Source: DASPTR01 sp964475545
GTDB taxonomy: Archaea; Thermoproteota; Bathyarchaeia; Bathyarchaeales; Bathycorpusculaceae
Reading direction: 5' to 3'
NCBI GenBank assembly: GCA_964475545.1
Contig: CAYYXF010000028.1
Location: 1-13,753, forward strand
DNA length: 13,753 nucleotides
The translations under genes were made by a program, and so were the position numbers. The notes beneath the pieces are model-generated. The model had not been told where the DNA came from. It saw only the letters and a program-made list of their open reading frames with translations, and did not search any database. Below, piece by piece: positions 1 to 6,269 of the stretch. The first letter of the stretch is position 1. Each line of letters starts with the position of its first letter.

Positions 1-14
1 CGGTTGGGTGGATT

Positions 15-2279
15 ATGGTTAGCGATTTCTTTCTGGGGTTTACAGGTCATGCACATACAAGGAACGATTTGGAAGCCGATCCGGTCAAGGATGTGCAACT
101 GAGAAAAGAGAATAGCATTGAGGAAGTTCAAAGATTGACCGAAGCGGTTCTGGACAAGCTTGGAAAGGACATTTCTGACGCTGGGCGCGGCTTGGAAGAT
201 GTGAAGTTGCTGGTTCTCTACCTGAGCTACAGAGGCGAAACTGAGGAGAAGGACAGACTCATCAGTGAGAGCGTTCTGAGGACCATAGAGAAAAGGTTCA
301 GAGGAAAGACTGTGGCCGAACAGCTTCGCCTTATTGGCCATACGACGGCTGGCGAGATAGAAAACGAGGACCTTGAGCTGAAACAAGTCTCAGGAATTGG
401 CTACAACGGCCTGTCTCTTCTGGCCCTCGTTACCAATCTCCCTGTTGGAATCGGGCGAACATGGGGGGTCGAAACGCAAAAAGAAGCTGTGGAAAATGGC
501 AGTGAAATGACTCATGACGCTTGGGTTGACTTCAATCAAAGCACAGAGTCGAAAGAACATCTTCAGAAAAGCAAGACTCTTCTTGTGCTAGCAAAGGGAC
601 CGAGTATCGGAAAAGCAGGTTATGAGTATTTCTTGGCTGCTGGGATTGCAGACTTTGTGAGAAGCGCCCGCGAAGCACGAATAGCAAATGTAATCGGCGG
701 ATGCAGCGGCGATGGCATCATTGGCCAAAACATGCATCAATTCTACGGCAAGATCGGCAGACAATCAGAACTCAAAGTCCTCGATAATGCCGCTGTATGT
801 GCCTTGATCCCTAACCTGGTCGAACCCTCATTTGGCCTTGACGTGTCACCCGTGAGAAGGATCGGAGAATCCTATACCTTCCACTTTGACCCTGATGCAG
901 AACCCAAGTTCAAGTACCTCAAGCGTATAGGAGATGAAGATCCCAGAAAAGTGCACGCTAGAATAATATGCGAAAACGAAACTCAAATATCTCGCGAAAC
1001 AGGTCTGCCCGCACCCAACGAAACAGAGTTATTCCAACAGATTTCCGAAATTGATGGAATACCTTTGAATCTAACACTGGCCAAATACGCTTTTGCCTTT
1101 CCTTTTGGCAACTATGCTCCGGCAAACCTACTGCGAGTGCATGGCCAGACTTTCGAGCTTCTTCAGCCTATCAGAAGCCATGACCCTTCGATACCTGGCT
1201 ATATCGTTATCATCGATCATGAAAAGGTCCAAAAGGGGGCACGCAACGTGTTTAACATGCTTAGAGAGAATCGAGGTTTCAAAGAGAGAGACGCCACATT
1301 CATAGTTACCTGTATATCTCGACGACTGGCCGAGATGGTCGCTGGATGCAGGCTAAACACAGAGTCCGAAATATTCAAAGAGGCACTTTCTTCAACACAA
1401 GTGATGGGGTTTCTCGCCTATGGCGAGTTGTCTTTTACGCATCTCTTGCAAGAGCCTTTTGTTTACAACTTCAGTTGTTGGGGAATGACACTTCGCTCTC
1501 TGGACGATGGAAGACAGGGCAAGCGTGGAGAGTCGGCGGGCACAGCGTTGGAAAGAAAGAGATTCGTTCATGAACAGAAGGATGTCGGTTTTGAAGAGGG
1601 CGTGAAACGTTGCCGCAGCGGATACGCTGATCTTGACAAGTTGTTGTGCGGTGGAATACCTGAGAACTGCGCGGTCGCGTTGACTGCGCCTTCATGCGAC
1701 GAAAGGGAGCTGCTGGTGAAATGCTTTCTTGAAGCTGGAGCGAGAAAAGGAGAACCCACATTCTTTCTCACCGTTGACCCGAACAATGCAAAATCGTTGG
1801 TAGAGAAGTGGCAATCTAACTTCTACCTCTTCGTTTGTAATCCTCAGGCAGACGCAGTCGTCAAAAGCTCACCTAACGTATTCAAGCTGAAGGGAGTTGA
1901 AAACCTTACCGACATTAGTATCGCTTTGACTTCAGCAATTCGCAAATTAGACCCCTCTTTGAAGTTTCCGAGAAGGGTTTGCATAGGCTTAGTTTCAGAT
2001 GTTCTGCTGCAACATCATGCAGTTCAGACCAGAAGATGGCTGACCGGACTCATTCCAGAGTTGAAGTCAGCGAGATTCACGGTTCTAGCTGTAATTGATC
2101 CGCAGATGCATCCTTCAGAGGAGCTTCACGCAATTCTTGGGCTTTTCGAAGGAGAGATCAGCATCTACGAGAAAGAAGGCAAAAAGGGTTCAGAAAGATT
2201 CCTCAAAATCAAGAAAATGAGCAACCACAAATATCAGGAGGAAGAACTGACTCTCAAGAAAGAAGACCTGCAGAAGTGA
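15..2279 (+). CDS. FIST-domain sensor protein fused to a degenerate KaiC/RAD55-like (RecA-fold) domain
   Basis: The protein has 754 residues. Residues about 60-260 look like a FIST N domain (HTTAGEI at 109-115, then a second glycine-rich stretch GGCSGDG at 228-234). Residues about 335-495 look like FIST C (GFLAYGELS at 465-473 and the closing strand NFSCWGMTL). FIST domains are known as putative small-ligand sensors linked to signalling proteins. Residues about 532-745 resemble a KaiC/RAD55-like ATPase: SGYADLDKLLCGGIPE at 535-550 matches the family's lead-in to Walker A, and AVIDPQMHPSEE at 692-703 matches the C-terminal core. The P-loop itself is missing (APSCDERELL) and the Walker B strand reads RRVCIGLVSD, so ATP hydrolysis is unlikely. 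The protein looks cytosolic, with no membrane segment. ATG at 15 follows GGGTGG by 3 bases, but the frame is open to the window edge, so an upstream start is possible. The natural ligand is unknown. Confidence 0.8.
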   Translation: MVSDFFLGFTGHAHTRNDLEADPVKDVQLRKENSIEEVQRLTEAVLDKLGKDISDAGRGLEDVKLLVLYLSYRGETEEKDRLISESVLRTIEKRFRGKTVAEQLRLIGHTTAGEIENEDLELKQVSGIGYNGLSLLALVTNLPVGIGRTWGVETQKEAVENGSEMTHDAWVDFNQSTESKEHLQKSKTLLVLAKGPSIGKAGYEYFLAAGIADFVRSAREARIANVIGGCSGDGIIGQNMHQFYGKIGRQSELKVLDNAAVCALIPNLVEPSFGLDVSPVRRIGESYTFHFDPDAEPKFKYLKRIGDEDPRKVHARIICENETQISRETGLPAPNETELFQQISEIDGIPLNLTLAKYAFAFPFGNYAPANLLRVHGQTFELLQPIRSHDPSIPGYIVIIDHEKVQKGARNVFNMLRENRGFKERDATFIVTCISRRLAEMVAGCRLNTESEIFKEALSSTQVMGFLAYGELSFTHLLQEPFVYNFSCWGMTLRSLDDGRQGKRGESAGTALERKRFVHEQKDVGFEEGVKRCRSGYADLDKLLCGGIPENCAVALTAPSCDERELLVKCFLEAGARKGEPTFFLTVDPNNAKSLVEKWQSNFYLFVCNPQADAVVKSSPNVFKLKGVENLTDISIALTSAIRKLDPSLKFPRRVCIGLVSDVLLQHHAVQTRRWLTGLIPELKSARFTVLAVIDPQMHPSEELHAILGLFEGEISIYEKEGKKGSERFLKIKKMSNHKYQEEELTLKKEDLQK

Positions 2280-2327
2280 AAGCGAAAATTCGCGCATGTG
2301 GCAAAGTCAAAATGATCTTTGAATGAG

Positions 2328-2343
2328 AATATATACCGCGGTA
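2328..2343 (+). promoter_or_regulatory. TATA-like box with adjoining 10-base palindrome
   Basis: AATATATA at 2328-2335 is a good archaeal TATA-like element. It abuts a perfect palindrome TACCGCGGTA at 2334-2343, placed where a repressor could block the transcription machinery. A start of transcription about 25 bases on (near 2357) would precede the ATG at 2366. This is a positional inference only. Confidence 0.35.
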
Positions 2344-2365
2344 CATTTGGCAAAGTTTGAATTTC

Positions 2366-2500
2366 ATGGGCATATGGCTCGTTACAATGGCAGCCACTTC
2401 TCTTGTTGCAGTTCTTGAGTTACTCCGATCACTGAAATCCCCTATGTGTGAGTTTGCGCATGCAAAAGAATACAACGAGTCCATCCATCTCCTGGTTTGA
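2366..2500 (+). CDS. Possible small hydrophobic peptide (44 residues)
   Basis: I do not recognise this short frame. It reads MGIWLVTMAATSLVAVLEL and then a more polar tail ending in HLLV. The first 20 or so residues could form one membrane helix. Support comes from its position: a TATA-like box at 2328-2335 would place transcription start around 2357, so the mRNA would be nearly leaderless, as is common in archaea. No Shine-Dalgarno sequence is visible. It lies between the FIST-fusion gene and metK in an otherwise gene-poor stretch. It may equally be a chance open frame. Confidence 0.25.
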   Translation: MGIWLVTMAATSLVAVLELLRSLKSPMCEFAHAKEYNESIHLLV

Positions 2501-2821
2501 TAAACCTTGACGGTACGCGCGTTGGAAATCTACTCACCCGGATGCTGAGTTCGCAACACTTCATGTTCTTCCAGACAAGAAAACATGTAGACCAAGCAAC
2601 ACTCCGTCACCAGCTTCCACCATTTCCACACCTCCATATCAACTGAACCATGTGAACAATCAACATAGGCTCCCAACCCATCCACTCCTAACCCATCACA
2701 ACAACTGCAGAAACCACCACAACCAAGAAGCAGGTCCAACACCCCGCTTACCTCTAACGCAGGCGCCAGCGGTTGTCTCAAAAGCCACGAAGATACGTGA
2801 GAGTCACTAAAGGAGAAGGTG
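2501..2821. other. Gene-poor stretch upstream of metK, strongly C-rich on the + strand
   Basis: No gene is called here with confidence. The + strand is rich in C and A and poor in G, most clearly from about 2580 to 2760, so the minus strand is G/T-rich. A minus-strand open frame of 83 codons at 2530-2781 contains VLDLLLGCGGF and GLGVDGLGA. These faintly recall the glycine-rich motif of a SAM-dependent methyltransferase, but the rest does not fit the fold and no Shine-Dalgarno sequence or TATA box was found. A decayed gene fragment is possible. No tRNA-like T-loop sequence was seen. Confidence 0.3.
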
Positions 2822-2834
2822 CGAAATCATTAAG
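2822..2834 (+). promoter_or_regulatory. Weak candidate promoter of metK
   Basis: CGAAA (BRE-like, 2822-2826) followed by TCATTAAG (TATA-like, 2827-2834) would put transcription start near 2857, just before the metK Shine-Dalgarno GAGGG at 2856-2860. The TATA match is poor. A longer leader from a more distal promoter is an alternative. Confidence 0.25.
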
Positions 2835-2866
2835 AACCAGTACTACAAATCAACTGAGGGATTCTC

Positions 2867-4033
2867 ATGATAAACAACGGAAGATATCTGTTCACTTCAG
2901 AATCCGTGGCAGAAGGCCATCCAGACAAGGTCGCAGACCAAATATCAGACGCCGTGCTCGATGATGTCTTAAGCAGAGATCCTAAAGCAAGAGTGGACTG
3001 TGAAACACTAGTAATACAAGGAAACGTAATAGTTACTGGTCAAATCACAACCTCATGCTACGTAGACATACCTCGCATCGTTAGAAATACCTTGAAGGAA
3101 ATAGGGTTTGATAATGCCAAAGACGGAATGGACTGGGAAACCTGCGGCATCTTGGTTTCGATAACAGAACAATCCCCAGACATCGCAATAGGAGTCAACG
3201 AGACCGAAACTCACGAGCAGGGAGCTGGAGACCAAGGAATGGTTTTCGGCTACGCAACAAACGAAACAAAGGAGCTGATGCCTCTACCAATAATGCTTGC
3301 ACACAAACTTGTAAGAAGACTTTCTGAATGCAGAAAGAAAAGAATTCTACCCTATCTAAGGCCTGACGGCAAGTCCCAGGTCACAGTTGAATATGTTGGT
3401 GGAAAACCACAAAGAGTGACCGCAGTTGTGATAGCTGCTCAACACATCGAGAGTGTCAACAGAGCAAAAATGAGGGAAGACATAATCAACCAAGTCGTGA
3501 AAAAAGTCATACCTCCAAGCATGTTAGACAACGAAACGAAATACTATGTTAACGAGACAGGAAGGTTCGTGATCGGAGGAACTCTGGCAGATTCAGGTCT
3601 AACAGGAAGAAAGATCATTGTCGACACCTATGGAGGCGTCGGAAGCCACGGTGGAGGATGCTTTTCCGGAAAAGATCCATCAAAAGTTGACAGATCTGGC
3701 TGCTACATGGCAAGGTACATTGCAAAAAATGTCGTTGCCGCAGGATTGGCAAACCAATGTGAGGTCCAAATATCATATGCAATTGGCGTAGCAGAACCAG
3801 TGTCAGTAATGGTAAACACATTTGGCACAGGGAAAATACCCGACGAAAAAATCCTCGAACTAGTGAGGAAGCATTTTGACATGAGACCCAAAGCAATCAT
3901 AGATCATTTGAAATTGCTCAGACCAATATACCGAAAAGCAGCTGTGTTTGGCCATTTTGGAAGAGATGACCCAGACTTCACGTGGGAAAGAACCGACAAG
4001 GCAGAAATTCTCAAGAAAGACGCTGAGGTCTGA
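2867..4033 (+). CDS. metK: S-adenosylmethionine synthetase, bacterial/eukaryotic type
   Basis: Makes S-adenosylmethionine from methionine and ATP, the methyl donor for RNA, DNA and small-molecule methylation; cytosolic. The 388-residue protein carries the classic MetK signatures: EGHPDK at 16-21 (active-site His18, Asp20, Lys21), the metal-binding Glu46 in DCETLV, GAGDQGMVFGYA, LRPDGKSQ, and the long signature GLTGRKIIVDTYGG followed by HGGGCFSGKDPSKVDRS. Length matches bacterial MetK (about 380-390). Most archaea instead use a distinct archaeal-type synthetase of about 400 residues that lacks these exact motifs, so this gene suggests ancient transfer or replacement. One small variation is GVGSHGGG where many homologues read GMARHGGG. 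The start is ATG 2867 with GAGGG at 2856-2860, six bases upstream. It appears to be transcribed alone. Confidence 0.96.
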   Translation: MINNGRYLFTSESVAEGHPDKVADQISDAVLDDVLSRDPKARVDCETLVIQGNVIVTGQITTSCYVDIPRIVRNTLKEIGFDNAKDGMDWETCGILVSITEQSPDIAIGVNETETHEQGAGDQGMVFGYATNETKELMPLPIMLAHKLVRRLSECRKKRILPYLRPDGKSQVTVEYVGGKPQRVTAVVIAAQHIESVNRAKMREDIINQVVKKVIPPSMLDNETKYYVNETGRFVIGGTLADSGLTGRKIIVDTYGGVGSHGGGCFSGKDPSKVDRSGCYMARYIAKNVVAAGLANQCEVQISYAIGVAEPVSVMVNTFGTGKIPDEKILELVRKHFDMRPKAIIDHLKLLRPIYRKAAVFGHFGRDDPDFTWERTDKAEILKKDAEV

Positions 4034-4108
4034 CACAAGCAGATTTCTTCACTGAATAACATACGCGCCGTAAATCCTCATTTTCAATGAAGATTCAGCC
4101 TCCAGAAA

Positions 4109-4116
4109 GCTTAATG
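4109..4116 (+). promoter_or_regulatory. TATA-like element upstream of the acidic microprotein
   Basis: GAAAGCTTAATG (4105-4116) looks like a purine BRE plus a TATA-like core. It predicts a transcription start near 4138, about 30 bases before the microprotein ATG and upstream of its Shine-Dalgarno sequence. Confidence 0.35.
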
Positions 4117-4154
4117 CTAATTGACCACACTCAAGCTTTCGCTCAAAACTACAA

Positions 4155-4162
4155 GGTGGTGA
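4155..4162 (+). promoter_or_regulatory. Strong Shine-Dalgarno sequence for the 25-residue ORF
   Basis: GGTGGTGA differs by one base from the archaeal consensus GGAGGTGA and ends six bases before ATG 4169. This is the best ribosome-binding site in the window. Its TGA (4160-4162) also closes the upstream frame, so the ORF cannot be a remnant of a longer in-frame gene. Confidence 0.6.
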
Positions 4163-4168
4163 AAAACC

Positions 4169-4246
4169 ATGCTGGAAGAAGCTGAGGATTGGGATGAAGA
4201 AGCAGATTCGCCCGACGATGAGGATTTGGACGAAGGAGCAGAATAA
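4169..4246 (+). CDS. Acidic microprotein, 25 residues, unknown function
   Basis: The frame is ATG-TAA and begins MLEEAEDWDEEADSPDDED. Fifteen of 25 residues are Asp or Glu and none is Lys or Arg, so the predicted charge is about -15. The start is fixed by a near-consensus Shine-Dalgarno sequence six bases upstream and an in-frame stop at 4160-4162. A TATA-like element lies at 4109-4116. It sits between metK and the L38e gene on the same strand but appears to have its own promoter. I recognise no family. Possible roles include a polyanionic partner of a basic protein such as a ribosomal or nucleic-acid-binding protein, but that is speculation. The signals make translation plausible; a non-coding use of the RNA is not excluded. 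Confidence 0.5.
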   Translation: MLEEAEDWDEEADSPDDEDLDEGAE

Positions 4247-4270
4247 TGCAAACGCCCACCGCAGGGATCG

Positions 4271-4278
4271 GCTTAAAT
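4271..4278 (+). promoter_or_regulatory. TATA-like element downstream of the microprotein
   Basis: CGGCTTAAAT ending at 4278 resembles an archaeal BRE/TATA. It would start an RNA near 4300, giving L38e a leader of about 110 bases, or it may be fortuitous. A stronger and closer L38e promoter exists at 4361-4370. Confidence 0.25.
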
Positions 4279-4360
4279 TCCTCGCTCGTTTCTTTTTCGT
4301 AGGATTCTGAATACCCCGACCATCATGTAGGCGCGCGCGTTCGGATGTCGTCAGGAAAAA

Positions 4361-4370
4361 GATTATATGT
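4361..4370 (+). promoter_or_regulatory. Promoter of the L38e gene (TATA box)
   Basis: AAAAAGATTATATGT contains an A-rich BRE and the TATA box ATTATATG. The expected transcription start is near 4390, which excludes the ATG at 4380 and favours ATG 4410 as the L38e start. Confidence 0.6.
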
Positions 4371-4409
4371 TGCGTAAGCATGAACCGATATGAAACTGAC
4401 GTGGAAACT

Positions 4410-4604
4410 ATGCCTTCGGAAATCTTCGACGTTGATAAATTCGTGGAAGTAAGTGGCAGGGCAGACTATTGCGCAGTGAAGCGGCTGAAAGACGCCGTGA
4501 AATTGAAGCTTCGGACGCGCAGCAGACTTTATACCTTGAAGATTGCGCCTACAAAGGCTGAAGAAATCATTAAGAAGCTTCAATGCCAAGTTCGCGAAAT
4601 ATAG
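4410..4604 (+). CDS. rpl38e: 50S ribosomal protein L38e
   Basis: A small protein of the large ribosomal subunit, shared by eukaryotes and only some archaea. The 64-residue form begins MPSEIFDVDKF, as L38e proteins typically do, and carries the family core VKRLKDAVKLKLRT followed by RLYTLKI and a C-terminal helix (KAEEIIKKL). An upstream in-frame ATG at 4380 would add ten residues, but it lies before the transcription start predicted from the TATA box at 4361-4370, so 4410 is preferred. The leader of about 20 bases has only a weak CGTGG ribosome-binding sequence. The gene is monocistronic and converges on the minus-strand regulator gene. Confidence 0.88.
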   Translation: MPSEIFDVDKFVEVSGRADYCAVKRLKDAVKLKLRTRSRLYTLKIAPTKAEEIIKKLQCQVREI

Positions 4605-4731
4605 CTAGCTGGCCATTAGTGCGTGCTTGCAAGCATTCAGTATACTCGCGTCAAATGTTGATGTCTCCGTGCTGCGCTAGGTCTGTTTTTGGTTGCAACT
4701 ATGCGGGAAACAGCCGAGCTCGACTCATTTG
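4605..4731. other. Convergent intergenic region, likely transcription termination zone
   Basis: This lies between the 3' ends of L38e and the Lrp-like gene. It contains a perfect 12-base palindrome TGCTTGCAAGCA at 4624-4635 and a T-run (GTTTTTGG) near 4682-4690 that could end the L38e transcript in the archaeal manner. No gene or RNA is recognised. Confidence 0.35.
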
Positions 4732-5223
4732 TCATTTTTCTTTGTGTGCTTCGATCAGATAGTTGAATGAAAACGGTTTCATCACTACGCTTCCTCTTAT
4801 GCTTATGAGGAATGTGCTGAAGTTCTGAAGCTCTTCTCCCCAGTCTCTCCTGAAGATTTGATAGAATTTGACAAAGTCCGCGTAGTCTCTGTGGATTGAA
4901 ACAATTATTGCGTCTTCACCCATTCCTTGGCCTGTGCTCACGAAGATTACATTAGGCTGTGTGTTTGACCATTTTTTTCCTTTATCCCAAAGAGGGTGAA
5001 CAAGTTCCTTTGTGCGGGCAAATGTGAAGGCTGCAATTTCAAAGCCCATGTAAGAAAGATCTGGAATCACAGTGTATTGCTCGATTGCTTCCTTCTCCAA
5101 GGTTTTCCTTAGACGAGTCACTGTGGGTTGAGATATGTTCAACGTTTTGGCTAGGTCCCTGTCACTTCGCTTCGAATTCTTTATCAGTTCAAAGAGCAAT
5201 TTAACGAGTTTTTCGTGTTTCAT
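4732..5223 (-). CDS. Lrp/AsnC-like transcriptional regulator
   Basis: A 163-residue DNA-binding regulator. Residues about 5-48 form a winged helix-turn-helix of Lrp type (SDRDLAKTLNISQPTVTRLR at 20-39). The C-terminal half (about 60-160) has a plausible alternating strand/helix pattern but lacks an obvious standard RAM effector domain, so the ligand class is not predictable. It begins at ATG 5223 without a Shine-Dalgarno sequence. The TATA-like TTTCTTAAGG at 5245-5254 lies about 26 bases upstream, implying a leaderless mRNA. An inverted repeat overlaps that TATA element, which suggests self-repression, common in Lrp regulators. The target genes are unknown; the neighbours do not suggest a specific pathway. 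Confidence 0.85.
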   Translation of the reverse strand: MKHEKLVKLLFELIKNSKRSDRDLAKTLNISQPTVTRLRKTLEKEAIEQYTVIPDLSYMGFEIAAFTFARTKELVHPLWDKGKKWSNTQPNVIFVSTGQGMGEDAIIVSIHRDYADFVKFYQIFRRDWGEELQNFSTFLISIRGSVVMKPFSFNYLIEAHKEK

Positions 5224-5240
5224 AATTGATATTTCGTTCT

Positions 5241-5259
5241 GAAACCTTAAGAAAGTTTC
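5241..5259 (-). promoter_or_regulatory. Inverted repeat over the TATA box of the Lrp-like gene (candidate operator)
   Basis: GAAACCTTAAGAAAGTTTC has arms GAAAC/GTTTC and matches in 7 of 9 symmetric pairs. On the minus strand the central TTTCTTAAGG is the best TATA-like element for the regulator gene, 26 bases before its ATG. Binding there would block the promoter. Autoregulation is inferred from position and symmetry. Confidence 0.5.
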
Positions 5260-5346
5260 TCTTTTTTGTCATTTTCAGAGGGTATAATGAATTTCTTTGA
5301 ACATGATCAGCCTTGAACCAACAGGCATGGCATGGAATTGCAGCTG

Positions 5347-5358
5347 ATGGCGCGCCAT
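5347..5358. repeat. Perfect 12-base palindrome
   Basis: ATGGCGCGCCAT lies in the 170-base space between the presenilin-like gene's 3' end and the Lrp-like promoter. It could be a protein-binding site or a small hairpin. There is no T-run after it, so it is not a classic terminator. Nothing else is recognised in 5260-5393. Confidence 0.3.
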
Positions 5359-5393
5359 TATCGGGGGCATGATTAGATTCTTCAATAGCGAAT

Positions 5394-6269
5394 CTAGAGC
5401 AGCGAAGCTGCGAAACCTGCTGCTAGGCCAAGAAATACTGGGAAAGGCAGCCCTGGAAACATTCCCTTCTTTTCCGCCATTCTCAGCGACACCGCGCACC
5501 CGACTAGAATACCTGCCATCGAGGCTAAACACGAGACGACGCCGAGCGTGAGAAGCATATGCCCGGAAAGCATCGAGTAGAACGTCAAGTCGCCCAGTCC
5601 CATCTGAACATCCCTGAATGAGAAGCTTAAACCTCGAAGCTGGTCAAGTCCTCTCTCGGCTATCTTGCCAACCGGTCCACGATAGACTGCGAACGTGTCA
5701 TATATCGCTAGGACTGCTAGAACCAATATTGCACTTGCGGTGGGGATGGAAAATCCTAAGAACGTGCCTAGGGCGCCACCCATGCCTAGTACCACAATGT
5801 TAGAGTACCTGTTGCTTCGGAAGACTAGGTAGTCACTCGCCGCCGTTATGAGTACAGACACAACCAGGATCAACACGTCTATGTAGGGAATCGAAAATCT
5901 TGAGAGGGCAGCGTAAAGGTAGACCATGGAAAGCATGAAAGCCGCAGTCGTCAACGCGAGGCCAGTAATAAAGGTGATCAGCCTTTTTTTGCTTCTCTTC
6001 AGCAGTATGTAGATTAGGCTGGCACCGACTCCGGCAAGTATGGCAAAGTAGAACGCGTTTCCGAAGGACCCGAAGAATCCGAAGGTGTCCTCTGAAAAAG
6101 GAGCCACCTGATAGGGTTCGACCGACGATGTTGAGATCAGAAAGGCGCATGCCAGTCCGAATAGGAGGCTCGCCAACACTGGCGCCAAATGTGCCAGCTG
6201 TATTCTTTGCTTGTCACTCAAGGCTGTTACCCTGTAGAGTCTATGGTGTTTTCGATTTTCACGTGGCAC
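5394..6269 (-). CDS. Archaeal presenilin homologue / signal-peptide-peptidase-like intramembrane aspartyl protease
   Basis: A 291-residue multispanning membrane protein (longest form) of the A22 presenilin/SPP superfamily, which cuts substrates inside the membrane. About eight to nine hydrophobic segments are visible. The two catalytic aspartates are in the expected context: YD at 190-191 (AVLAIYDTFAVYRG) and GLGD at 224-227 (QMGLGDLTFYS). The third signature, PAL, appears as PFP at 275-277, so its middle and last residues differ. The GTG at 6269 makes the gene overlap the archaemetzincin by 43 bases. A TTG at codon 17 (6221) lies five bases after that gene's stop, follows AGGG, and would give a tidier start (MSDKQRIQLAHL); I cannot decide between them. 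It is the third gene of a tight minus-strand cluster. Its substrate is unknown. Confidence 0.85.
   Translation of the reverse strand: MPRENRKHHRLYRVTALSDKQRIQLAHLAPVLASLLFGLACAFLISTSSVEPYQVAPFSEDTFGFFGSFGNAFYFAILAGVGASLIYILLKRSKKRLITFITGLALTTAAFMLSMVYLYAALSRFSIPYIDVLILVVSVLITAASDYLVFRSNRYSNIVVLGMGGALGTFLGFSIPTASAILVLAVLAIYDTFAVYRGPVGKIAERGLDQLRGLSFSFRDVQMGLGDLTFYSMLSGHMLLTLGVVSCLASMAGILVGCAVSLRMAEKKGMFPGLPFPVFLGLAAGFAASLL

Noticed and set aside
4246..4302. 18-codon frame overlapping the microprotein stop (TAATG)
   Set aside because: Too short, no motif, and it runs through a TATA-like and T-rich stretch that looks regulatory.
4331..4340. GCGCGCGCGT alternating tract as a structural element
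   Set aside because: Only ten bases long with no other supporting signal; too short to claim function.
5275..5370. 31-codon minus-strand frame between the presenilin-like and Lrp-like genes
   Set aside because: No Shine-Dalgarno sequence, no promoter, no recognisable motif; probably chance.
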